NCBI GenBank assembly: GCA_023229165.1
Contig: JALNZQ010000011.1
Span: 1 to 24,597, forward strand
DNA from: Methanothrix sp.
GTDB lineage: Archaea; Halobacteriota; Methanosarcinia; Methanotrichales; Methanotrichaceae
Length of the DNA stretch: 24,597 nucleotides
Reading direction: 5' to 3'
In this document: positions 18,724-24,597 of the stretch, in pieces
How positions within the stretch are numbered: the first letter of the stretch is position 1
Layout: each line of letters opens with the position of its first letter
The notes under the pieces: generated by a model
Seen by the model: the letters and a program-made list of their open reading frames with translations, nothing else
What the model was told of the DNA's origin: nothing
Database searches by the model: none
Position numbers and translations under genes: made by a program

Positions 18724-20169
18724 TCACTTGATCGAGTATTTTCCCCCGTTGGCTTTCGCGTCTTCCAGGATGATGCCCTGCTCGTTTAGCCGGTTTCTAA
18801 TCTCGTCGGCTAGAGCCCAATCCTTCTTCTCGCGAAGTTTTTGCCTCACATCGATCAGCAATTCAATAAGATTGCCTGTCCTGTCCTCATTATTCCGGAA
18901 ATTTTCCGATTGTCTGGCATGAGCTGGCGAAAAGCTGATCCCGAGTATTCGCCCGAAATCATCCAGCAGTTGTCCGGCCCCGATCAGGCTCTTTTTGGAA
19001 ATGGATTTTTCGTTTATGCGGCGGTTGACTTCTCTTACCAGTTCGAAGACTGCTTTTAGGGCATAGGGCGTGTTGAAGTCGTTGTCCATGGCATCCAGGA
19101 ACCTGGCCCGGGATTCGGACAATTTGGTTTTTGCATCTTCGTTTTTCTGGGATGCCTCGTCCGCAGACGGCGGTGTCCTTTCCAGCTCCTCCTCGATGGT
19201 CTTTGCCGCCTGGCGAATGCGCTCCAGGCTCTTTCTCGACTGTTCTAAAGCCGACTCTGAGAAGTCAATCGGGCTTCGATAATGGGAAGAGAGCACAAAG
19301 AACCGAAATGAATCGGCATCGAACTTCTGCAGCATATCCCGGATGGTGGTGAAGTTGCCAAGAGACTTCGACATCTTCTCGCCGTTGACGTTTAGGAATC
19401 CAGTGTGCATCCAGAATCTCACCAGTGGCTTTTTGCCGGATGTCGCTTCCATCTGGGCGATCTCAGCTTCATGGTGAGGGAAGATGAGGTCCATGGCTCC
19501 GCCGTGAATATCGTACTGTGCCCCGAAATAGTTTTCAGTGATGGCCGTGTCCTCGATATGCCATCCCGGTCTACCTTTTCCCCAGGGCGAGTCCCAGGTG
19601 ACCTCCGGGCCGTCCTGCCGCTTCTTCCACAGTGAGAAGTCCCCCGGATTTCTCTTGGTCGGGTCAGGTTCAATCCTGTGCTTTTCCAGGTCTTCTAAGC
19701 TCTGGTGGGAGAGCTTTCCAAAGTCTCCGAAACGGGATTCGTCGAAGTACACGCCGGTCTCTGTCTCATAGGCATAGCCCTTCTCAATCAGCCTTTCAAT
19801 CTGGCTTATGATCTCGGGGATGTGCTCCGAGGCGCGAGCATAGTAGTTTATGTTGGTGACGCCCAAAGCCTGCATGTCTTCTCGATATTTCTCCTCGAAG
19901 GTGCGCGCCAGCAGTCGGGGCGAGATGCTCTGCAGGGCTGCCCGGTCAATGATCTTGTCATCCACATCGGTGATGTTTTGCAGATAAAAGACGCTGAAAC
20001 CATTGTACTTGAGGTAGCGTGCCACCACATCAAAGAAGATATATGTCCTGGCATGGCCGATGTGCGAATTGTCATAAACGGTAGGACCGCATACAAAGAG
20101 ATTAACGCGGTTGTCATGAATAGGCAAGAATGGCTCCTTCTTGCCGCTCATGGTGCTGTTGATCAACAT
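18724..20169 (-). CDS. cysS: Cysteinyl-tRNA synthetase
   Basis: This 481-residue class I synthetase charges tRNA-Cys with cysteine. Landmarks are C27 in FVCGPTVYD, HIGHA at 36-40, the GRPGWHIE zinc-site region (199-206), PHHEAE (231-236) and KMSKS (265-269), followed by an anticodon-binding helical C-terminus. The ATG at 20169 gives MLINSTMSGKKEPF, which aligns with the usual ML-x-x-NTLTRKKEEF start; the longer frame would run into the tRNA gene. Bacterial CysRS binds zinc through Cys28, Cys209, His234 and Glu238 (E. coli numbering). Here C27, H232 and E236 are kept but the second Cys is D207 (GWHIEDTA instead of GWHIECSA). The start lies only two bases after the tRNA-Cys 3' end and has no ribosome-binding site outside the tRNA. 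A direct CysRS route means the cell need not rely only on SepRS/SepCysS. Confidence 0.95.
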   Translation of the reverse strand: MLINSTMSGKKEPFLPIHDNRVNLFVCGPTVYDNSHIGHARTYIFFDVVARYLKYNGFSVFYLQNITDVDDKIIDRAALQSISPRLLARTFEEKYREDMQALGVTNINYYARASEHIPEIISQIERLIEKGYAYETETGVYFDESRFGDFGKLSHQSLEDLEKHRIEPDPTKRNPGDFSLWKKRQDGPEVTWDSPWGKGRPGWHIEDTAITENYFGAQYDIHGGAMDLIFPHHEAEIAQMEATSGKKPLVRFWMHTGFLNVNGEKMSKSLGNFTTIRDMLQKFDADSFRFFVLSSHYRSPIDFSESALEQSRKSLERIRQAAKTIEEELERTPPSADEASQKNEDAKTKLSESRARFLDAMDNDFNTPYALKAVFELVREVNRRINEKSISKKSLIGAGQLLDDFGRILGISFSPAHARQSENFRNNEDRTGNLIELLIDVRQKLREKKDWALADEIRNRLNEQGIILEDAKANGGKYSIK

Positions 20170-20171
20170 AA

Positions 20172-20242
20172 GGCCGGGGTTGGGAGTCGAACCCAATTCT
20201 CGCGGTCTGCAGCCGCGCACTTAACCGGTCAGTCACCCCGGC
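20172..20242 (-). tRNA. tRNA-Cys (GCA anticodon)
   Basis: The 71-nt cloverleaf is complete. The acceptor stem GCCGGGG/CCCCGGC has seven Watson-Crick pairs. The D-stem has three pairs plus a G.A at 13-22, and a GG in the loop. The anticodon stem CGCGG/CCGCG encloses loop CTGCAGA, giving anticodon GCA (Cys). The variable loop is four nt (AGAA), and the T-stem TTGGG/CCCAA holds loop TTCGACT. No intron and no encoded CCA are present. The acceptor stem is the same as in tRNA-Cys of other methanogens that I recall. The discriminator base is C73, whereas tRNA-Cys normally carries U73, its main identity base. Two nt downstream is the cysS start codon, so the two genes are probably one transcript. Confidence 0.95.
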
Positions 20243-20363
20243 ATGTCCATCACTGCCATATTCACAGGTGCACAAATAACTGTGGATTGCGGCAAAGATA
20301 ATTGACATTCATCATTTATCTGATATTTTGGTTCTGCCTCATAAATGTACTTGTCGGGGGGCT

Positions 20364-20486
20364 ATGGACGATAAAAATTGGGTGAAAATGGAAAGGGAGA
20401 TCGAACTGTTGTGCCAATTGCACAGCGATGCCATTGCAAAGGAGGACAATAAATGCAAATCTCTGAGGGCATGCTGGAGCGCATGA
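20364..20486 (+). CDS. Possible 40-residue small protein
   Basis: The frame from ATG 20364 gives 40 residues, MDDKNWVKMEREIELLCQLH onward, charged and helical in the first half, with three Cys in the whole. It has a G-rich stretch (TCGGGGGGCT) before the ATG, a mediocre ribosome-binding site. It overlaps a second tiny frame in another phase. No family is recognised, and it could be chance or the remnant of a longer gene. Confidence 0.3.
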   Translation: MDDKNWVKMEREIELLCQLHSDAIAKEDNKCKSLRACWSA

Positions 20487-20536
20487 AATCTGAGATCAAG
20501 ATGAAGTCTCAGGCACAGGCTGGCCATCGACGCTGA
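20453..20536 (+). CDS. Possible 27-residue peptide with strong RBS
   Basis: ATG 20453 is preceded by AAAGGAGGA (20438-20446) at an ideal distance of 6-7 nt, the best ribosome-binding site in the window. The peptide is MQISEGMLERMKSEIKMKSQ plus seven residues, basic, Met-rich and amphipathic. A TAA in frame sits just before the ATG, so the frame cannot be extended, and it overlaps the 40-codon frame by 34 nt. No family is recognised; the strong ribosome-binding site is the only reason to list it. Confidence 0.35.
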   Translation: MQISEGMLERMKSEIKMKSQAQAGHRR

Positions 20537-20629
20537 TAAATTTGGTTTGCCGCATTCTCAATCTCTATATACCGAATTGGCAAACAATCAGGTCATTCAC
20601 AATTGTTAATCCAACTTTGAGGCGTGAGC

Positions 20630-21622
20630 ATGGAGATGAACGGCGAGATCAAGGCGCTGCTGTTGAGCATCGGCAGTGCAAACATAGATGAAGAGCTGCT
20701 GGCAGAGGTGGAAAGGACAACTGTTCCCAGTGCCGGTCCGGGAGCCGGTCTGGAATCCTTTTTCTTTAAATCGGGAGGACACAGAGTGAGGCTGTCCATC
20801 AACAAGAATTCGCAGCTGAAGGTGGTCCGGTGCGGTAGCGATGTTGCCGTGATCAAGGAGGGAAAGACAATTGTTACCGGCAAACTGGAGCCGGCTTTAA
20901 GCCACTGTCCGGAGCAGGCCTACCTGACCATTAGCGGCCGCTGCATTTATGACTGCAAGTTCTGCCCGGTCCCCAAGCTTGACGGCGAAGTGAAGCATCC
21001 CTACAAGATCCTGCAATTGGTGGATGAGGCCAGGCGCACCGGCCAGCTCCGGGCCATCTCTCTGACCAGTGGAGTTGAGAAGTCCCCGGAGGACGAGGTT
21101 AAAAAGGCGGTGCAGATGGTCTCCGCCCTGCGAAAACAGTATGACATACCCATTGGAGTCTCGATTTATCCCACAGATACCTCTTCGGAAGAACTAAAGG
21201 CCGCGGGTGCAACTGAAATCAAGTACAACGTAGAGACCATGGACCCTGAGATATTCGCCAGGTGCTGTCCCGGGCTTTCCCTGGATTATGTGCTCAAGTC
21301 CCTGGAGAAAGCAGTGAAGATATTTGGAATGAACCGGGTCTCCTCCAACTTCATCCTCGGCCTGGGAGAGAGCGATGAATGCGTCCTGGCTGGGGTTGCC
21401 AGGCTGGCGGAGATGGGAGTAATTCCCAATTTAAGGCCCATATCGCCTCATCCCCTGCGGGCGGGAGAGGTTAAAGTGGAAAAGCCGTCTGCACAGCGGC
21501 TGCTGAAGCTGGCCAGGGCCACCAAAAAGGTGCTGGAGGATCGGGGCTTGAGAGCGGATCTGGCTGAGACCATGTGCCTGCCCTGCACGGGTTGCGATAT
21601 CGCATCTCATCGAGATATTTGA
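20630..21622 (+). CDS. BioB-like radical SAM protein
   Basis: This 330-residue cytoplasmic enzyme carries a radical SAM core with C105, C109 and C112 in CIYDCKFC. SLTSGVEKSPEDEV and YNVETMDPEIFARCCPG are the glycine-rich and Glu-containing strands seen in the BioB/HydE/lipoyl-synthase branch, and SSNFILGLGESDECVLAG is the late barrel segment. The N-terminal 90 residues form a small domain ahead of the core. At the very C-terminus, CLPCTGC (316-322) supplies three more Cys at regular spacing, a candidate auxiliary Fe-S or metal site. ATG 20630 is chosen because GAGG (20619-20622) is 7 nt upstream; GTG 20624 is too close to it. It stands alone and faces a GHMP-fold gene. Substrate is unknown; a cofactor-synthesis role would fit a methanogen but is inference. 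Confidence 0.82.
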   Translation: MEMNGEIKALLLSIGSANIDEELLAEVERTTVPSAGPGAGLESFFFKSGGHRVRLSINKNSQLKVVRCGSDVAVIKEGKTIVTGKLEPALSHCPEQAYLTISGRCIYDCKFCPVPKLDGEVKHPYKILQLVDEARRTGQLRAISLTSGVEKSPEDEVKKAVQMVSALRKQYDIPIGVSIYPTDTSSEELKAAGATEIKYNVETMDPEIFARCCPGLSLDYVLKSLEKAVKIFGMNRVSSNFILGLGESDECVLAGVARLAEMGVIPNLRPISPHPLRAGEVKVEKPSAQRLLKLARATKKVLEDRGLRADLAETMCLPCTGCDIASHRDI

Positions 21623-21756
21623 CTTGATTTGCAGAAGAGAGGGCAAGACGGAAGGGCATCCTTCTAGCAGGTCGATAGATTCAGATTCGATCTCTGGATT
21701 TATAAATCATTTTTAAGATCTGCATATATTTCATCTCCTGAATCCCGTAAATTCTG

Positions 21757-22836
21757 CTAATTTCTTTGATATACTATCTTCAGCCCCTCGTTATCCACCT
21801 TTGTCTCAATGGCAATATCCAACCCTAAAGGCTCGATCAGCTTTGCTACCGTCTCTCGGCTGCGGTCGGTTACAATGGCAATAGAGGGCCCAACCGAGCT
21901 CATGCCCACAAATTCCAGGCCCGCCTCGCGGAGCAGGCTCATGTACCGGTAGATCTCAAAGCCGTGGTGCTCCACCTCTGCCCTCTTCGAGCCGCGAAAC
22001 TCGATCTCCCAGATGATATCTCCTATCTTTTTCATATCGCCTCTCTCCAGGGCCGGGATGAGATCCATGAGCATAAAATAGGCTTTGAGTTCTCGGTCCT
22101 GATAATCAAGGTTCCTGGCCCGGTTCATAAGCAGGTCAAACTCAGCCCTTCCCGCGGAGGAGACGACTGTAGGAGGTATTGTGACAAAGACGTTTTTACC
22201 TTCAGCAAAGCGGTGGCGGTAGGCCAGCGCCAGCTCGTCTCCGGTAATGACCATGCCTCCGTAGGTGGCAGCCGCAGGGCCCACGCCCGTCTCAAAGCCA
22301 TTGGTCACTCGCCCGTCCTCCGTCTCCTCCACATAGTTGTGACCCAAAAGCAGGCGGATCTGCTCTGAATCAAGAGGAGAACCGAGAGCTGCGTTCATAG
22401 CGTGGCCCAGGGCTAAGAGCACCGATCCGGTCGAGCCCATGCCGACGTGCTTTTTTTCGTGGTCCTTGATCACAATCTTAAAGCCGCCCTCATAATGCAC
22501 AGTCTTCTTAAAGACCTCTGCGAAATGACGAATGATGGGCTCACGTGAGTAATCGATCTCAAGGCCGGAGGTGATGCACATTACCTCGGCTGAGCAGTAT
22601 ATTTGCAGGGCAAAGCCCAAGCCTCCGCCGCCCGGTCGATTGGGAGCAAAACGGTTCATGTCTAGCACAGTGAGATGAATGCGCCCAGGAGTAGTCGCCT
22701 TGACCATTCCTGAATAGGGCGTGAGAATGTGCTCTTTAACAAATCCCAGTGTGTGGATGCACTCCCCTGGTAAAAATGGCTGGAAATCATACTCCACCAG
22801 GTCCAGATCCCCACCCCTAATCTTCATTTTAGCCAA
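21757..22836 (-). CDS. GHMP-fold protein, beta-RFAP synthase-like
   Basis: This 359-residue protein has GHMP-kinase-fold motifs: TTPGRIHLTVLDMN (about 48-61), a GGGGLGFAL strand, the phosphate-binding loop HVGMGSTGSVLLALG (about 129-143) and the C-terminal VGMSSVGPSIAIV (motif 3). These match beta-ribofuranosylaminobenzene 5'-phosphate synthases, which join p-aminobenzoate to PRPP in methanopterin synthesis. The first 45 residues are an extension I do not know in that family, so a paralogous archaeal GHMP protein is possible. The TTG start at 22836 has GGTGAG (22850-22845) five nt upstream; ATG 22827 is further away than ideal. The gene is 15 bp downstream of the DUF2148 gene and probably cotranscribed. 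Confidence 0.68.
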   Translation of the reverse strand: MAKMKIRGGDLDLVEYDFQPFLPGECIHTLGFVKEHILTPYSGMVKATTPGRIHLTVLDMNRFAPNRPGGGGLGFALQIYCSAEVMCITSGLEIDYSREPIIRHFAEVFKKTVHYEGGFKIVIKDHEKKHVGMGSTGSVLLALGHAMNAALGSPLDSEQIRLLLGHNYVEETEDGRVTNGFETGVGPAAATYGGMVITGDELALAYRHRFAEGKNVFVTIPPTVVSSAGRAEFDLLMNRARNLDYQDRELKAYFMLMDLIPALERGDMKKIGDIIWEIEFRGSKRAEVEHHGFEIYRYMSLLREAGLEFVGMSSVGPSIAIVTDRSRETVAKLIEPLGLDIAIETKVDNEGLKIVYQRN

Positions 22837-22851
22837 GAATACTCACCTGTC

Positions 22852-23403
22852 TCAGTTCGGTCTATCAAAAAAGATGCTCTTTCCCGAGGCTTTAAGAGGC
22901 AGCGCAAAGGCCACACGGCATCCCTCCAGCCAATTCAGGGAGAGCGCTGCCACTCCTGCTGAGAACATGACGCGGTTGTCTACATTGTGCAGGCTGGCCG
23001 TCTTGGCAGCCGAACCCAAAGCGATGCCGAGGTCAGCCATCTTGATGACGCAGTTCGGGCCGTGGAAAGATTTTTCCGGCTCTTTCTCCAAGAACGGTTT
23101 TTGTGCATCCCGCATCTCTTTGCAGGTGGCATAGCCGCATCCTCCGCAGTCCAGGCCTGCGCTGTCGGCCGCCTTGCAGCCTAATAGCAGGCAGGCATCG
23201 CTCTTCTCCAGGTTGCCGGCGTCTCTAAGAAAGAATTTGATGCCCCGCGCCTCGCCCAGGCGGCGCATCTCTTTAGATAGCTCTACCAGCTCATTTTCCG
23301 CTACTACTCTGATCACTATGGAGTCCTGTCCCCGGCCTTTGGGTGCGGTTCGGGCGGAGAGGGCCATCAGCTCGGCCACCATTTCCACGGCTTTTTGAGT
23401 CAT
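22852..23403 (-). CDS. DUF2148 ferredoxin-domain protein
   Basis: This 183-residue soluble protein matches the DUF2148 family (COG4739, ferredoxin-like domain of unknown function), common in methanogens and anaerobic bacteria. Five Cys lie close together: C71 and C76 (ACLLLGC), then C86, C89 and C94 in LDCGGCGYATC, a pattern that should bind an Fe-S cluster. The C-terminal half (about 115-175) is hydrophobic with Ala/Gly-rich helices but no clear membrane span. A TATA box lies 32 nt before the ATG, so the mRNA is probably leaderless. It is the first gene of a pair with the GHMP-fold protein. An electron-transfer or redox role is inferred only from the Cys pattern. Confidence 0.85.
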   Translation of the reverse strand: MTQKAVEMVAELMALSARTAPKGRGQDSIVIRVVAENELVELSKEMRRLGEARGIKFFLRDAGNLEKSDACLLLGCKAADSAGLDCGGCGYATCKEMRDAQKPFLEKEPEKSFHGPNCVIKMADLGIALGSAAKTASLHNVDNRVMFSAGVAALSLNWLEGCRVAFALPLKASGKSIFFDRPN

Positions 23404-23426
23404 TAAAAAAAGGTTATACGGGTTCG

Positions 23427-23435
23427 TATTTATAG
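23427..23435 (-). promoter_or_regulatory. TATA box of the DUF2148 gene
   Basis: CTATAAATA on the minus strand is followed after about 26 nt by the adenine just before ATG 23403. The spacing predicts a transcript that begins at or within one base of the start codon. No ribosome-binding site is present, which fits a leaderless mRNA. Confidence 0.65.
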
Positions 23436-23449
23436 CATTCTTAAAGCTG

Positions 23450-23854
23450 TCAATGCCGATCGTCCACTATGGTATACTCATCAATGTCAATGATCTTGTC
23501 CTTTTGCCTCTTGCTGCTCGCGCCCGGACTTTCTTCTCGTCCTCTCATCATGGCCATCAGTAGAGCGGCAAGGGCCGAAAGTGCCGCAGGTCCGGAAAAG
23601 CCGCTTCGTTTTGCAAATCGAAGTAGCGCTAATTCCGCGGCACCCTTGAAAATACTTGCAAGAAAATTGGACCTACGGATACCGGGCGCTGACTTTGCCA
23701 GGCTGCTGAAAAATGCCATTATTCTTGATATCGTCGACGGCCGGATGATCCATTTTACCGATTTGATCAGCGTGACTATGAAGGCACTCCTGACCGCTTT
23801 GTTGAGCAGAACCGCGCTAATAACGGTTTTTATCAACTTTGCCAGCATTCCCAT
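23450..23854 (-). CDS. Small hydrophobic hypothetical protein
   Basis: This 134-residue protein has a hydrophobic, basic N-terminal half (MGMLAKLIKTVISAVLLNKA onward, with a second hydrophobic stretch around 20-50), an Ala/Leu-rich segment around 85-105 (AALSALAALLMAMM), and a charged tail ending in DIDEYTIVDDRH. One or two weak membrane segments are possible. No family is recognised. ATG 23848 (second Met) is an alternative start. The opposite strand holds a longer frame (23469-23972); I prefer this strand because it fits the run of minus-strand genes and because the promoter (TATA at 23878-23890) and acidic tail look natural. It follows the 74-residue gene by 32 bp. Confidence 0.5.
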   Translation of the reverse strand: MGMLAKLIKTVISAVLLNKAVRSAFIVTLIKSVKWIIRPSTISRIMAFFSSLAKSAPGIRRSNFLASIFKGAAELALLRFAKRSGFSGPAALSALAALLMAMMRGREESPGASSKRQKDKIIDIDEYTIVDDRH

Positions 23855-23877
23855 CAGGACGAATTACTGCTTGCACG

Positions 23878-23890
23878 GATATATTATTAT
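23878..23890 (-). promoter_or_regulatory. Possible TATA box of the hydrophobic protein gene
   Basis: The minus strand reads GATAATAATATATCC, with an AT-rich TATA-like core about 30 nt before ATG 23854. It overlaps the stop region of the upstream 74-residue gene. Spacing would give a leader of only a few nt. The match is loose, and cotranscription from upstream is equally possible. Confidence 0.35.
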
Positions 23891-24111
23891 CTATCGGTTT
23901 GAAATCTCTCCGGCCAGAGCATTCTCTCTTTACTTCTCTGTTTTATCATCTCTTCTGCATCGACAACTGTAATGCCAAAGACCTCGGCCAGGATCTCCCG
24001 GGCGGCATGAAGCTTCAGATCTATCAAGTCATCACCGCTTATTAGAGGGCTTTCATGAGGCACAATGGGCTTTCTCTTCACTTTGCCCATGTTGTCGAGG
24101 ACTTTTGCCAT
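23887..24111 (-). CDS. Conserved-looking 74-residue hypothetical protein
   Basis: This small soluble protein reads MAKVLDNMGKVKRKPIVPHE, then an acidic-helical part (GDDLIDLKLHAAREILAEVF, GITVVDAEEMIKQR) and ends KERMLWPERFQTDR. It has no Cys, no membrane segment and no recognised family. GAGGT at 24119-24123 gives a good ribosome-binding site before the ATG at 24111. The helix pattern and codon use look like a real gene. It shares a 118-bp divergent promoter region with the epimerase gene. A small regulator or subunit is possible, without evidence. Confidence 0.65.
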   Translation of the reverse strand: MAKVLDNMGKVKRKPIVPHESPLISGDDLIDLKLHAAREILAEVFGITVVDAEEMIKQRSKERMLWPERFQTDR

Positions 24112-24185
24112 ATATGAAATACCTCTGCGTACAGATTCAGCTCATAGGGTTGCCATTAAATTACTTTCGCTCTGCACTCATTTGA

Positions 24186-24197
24186 TATAAATATAAT
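24186..24197 (+). promoter_or_regulatory. TATA box of the epimerase gene
   Basis: TATAAATATAAT fits the archaeal consensus and predicts a transcription start near 24213-24218, giving a leader of about 15 nt before ATG 24230. The AT-rich block is also TATA-like on the other strand (ATTATATTTATA) and could serve the 74-residue gene with a longer leader. Confidence 0.6.
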
Positions 24198-24229
24198 GCC
24201 TTATCACCTTGTGATTGGATTGAATCAAT

Positions 24230-24597
24230 ATGTCAGAGAAGTTCGTTATAACCGGTGGTGCGGGTTTCATAGGCTCCAACCTGGCCGAGTACCTGTCTAA
24301 AGACAATGATGTGCTTGTCATAGATGATCTCTCCACCGGCAAGATGGAAAACCTGGCCGGCCTGGATGTGAGGTTCCTGAAGGGAAACTTAACAGATCGG
24401 CTGCTTTTAAAAGAGGCCTTTGTCGGGGCAGCTTGTGTCTTTCATCAGGCGGCTATAGCCTCGGTTAAAAAGAGCGTGGAAGATCCCGCGCGCACCAATG
24501 CCGTGGGCATCGATGGGACTCTTAATGTGCTGATCGCAGCCAGAGATGCCGGAGTGCACCGCGTGGTGCAAGCATCCTCGGCGGCAGTCTACGGCAG
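24230..24597 (+). CDS. GalE-like NAD-dependent epimerase, 3' end cut off
   Basis: The first 122 codons of an extended short-chain dehydrogenase/epimerase are present; the rest lies beyond the window. The protein starts MSEKFVITGGAGFIGSNLAE, with the NAD-binding GGAGFIG loop at residues 9-15. VIDDLSTGK (about 34-42) follows beta-2 and is typical of UDP-glucose 4-epimerases; HQAAIASVKKSVEDP (about 78-92) and QASSAAVYG (near 115-122) match the HxAA and catalytic Ser regions. The catalytic YxxxK lies outside. Such enzymes make UDP-galactose or UDP-glucuronate derivatives for surface polysaccharide and N-glycans, which would suit the heavily sequon-rich surface proteins here, but a link is inference. 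No clear ribosome-binding site is seen; leader is short. Confidence 0.9.
   Translation, partial: MSEKFVITGGAGFIGSNLAEYLSKDNDVLVIDDLSTGKMENLAGLDVRFLKGNLTDRLLLKEAFVGAACVFHQAAIASVKKSVEDPARTNAVGIDGTLNVLIAARDAGVHRVVQASSAAVYG

Larger units (their letters stand above)
20243..20629. other. Divergent region upstream of tRNA-Cys and radical SAM gene
   Basis: The region separates the minus-strand tRNA-Cys/cysS unit from the plus-strand radical SAM gene. On the minus strand GTTATTTG (20280-20273) is a weak TATA candidate about 31-38 nt before the tRNA. On the plus strand TCATTTATC near 20311 could drive the two tiny frames at 20364-20536. The last 90 bp before the radical SAM start are AT-rich; GAGG at 20619-20622 is its ribosome-binding site. 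Confidence 0.45.

Noticed and set aside
20170..20220. N-terminal extension of CysRS
   Set aside because: It would be translated from the tRNA-Cys gene; the family alignment supports the start at 20169.
23469..23972. Open frame of 167 codons on the plus strand
   Set aside because: It overlaps two minus-strand genes, one with a good RBS, and would need a promoter inside them; it looks like a shadow, though the pair is not fully settled.

Overview
The window looks like chromosomal DNA of an archaeal methanogen. The best guess is a Methanothrix/Methanosaeta-like member of the former Methanosarcinales; this placement is inferred from gene content, not from a marker gene. Supporting signs are archaeal TATA-box promoters, several TTG starts with GGTG/GAGG ribosome-binding sites, very short leaders, a tRNA without encoded CCA, and archaeal families: DUF2240, DUF1616, DUF2148 and a GHMP-fold protein resembling beta-RFAP synthase of the methanopterin pathway. 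Secreted proteins are large and rich in N-glycosylation sequons. No complete mobile element, rRNA or CRISPR array is visible.

Layout. (1) 36-5965, minus: two translationally coupled genes for exported proteins, a 528-residue beta-sandwich/CWB2-like protein and a 1448-residue multidomain protein with a gingipain (C25)-like domain. They end in a strong hairpin-plus-U-tract terminator that overlaps the last stop codon. (2) 6121-9501, plus, divergent from a shared promoter region: a DUF2240 protein and two cobalamin-domain radical SAM enzymes in a compact operon. (3) 9502-11260: two gene-poor gaps carrying diverged GC-rich repeats on either side of an acylphosphatase/coiled-coil fusion gene that contains five perfect 21-bp repeats. 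(4) 11261-18381, minus: uvrA, a chagasin-like inhibitor, an exonuclease III-type nuclease and a DUF1616 membrane protein with four repeated extracellular domains. (5) 18724-20242, minus: tRNA-Cys followed after only 2 nt by cysS. (6) 20364-21622, plus: two tiny overlapping ORFs and a BioB-like radical SAM protein. (7) 21757-24111, minus: GHMP-fold protein, DUF2148 ferredoxin-like protein, and two small conserved-looking or hypothetical genes. (8) 24230 to the edge, plus: start of a GalE-like sugar-nucleotide epimerase, cut by the window end.

The most unusual unit is tRNA-Cys/cysS. The synthetase start codon lies two bases after the mature tRNA 3' end, so tRNA 3' processing alone would give an essentially leaderless cysS mRNA. 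In the same unit the tRNA has C73 where tRNA-Cys normally has the identity base U73, and the synthetase has Asp in place of one zinc-ligand Cys of the bacterial enzyme. Other leads are the paired B12-radical SAM operon, the C25-like surface protein pair, a separate chagasin-type inhibitor gene, and the repeat-flanked acylphosphatase fusion. Functions beyond family level are inference.
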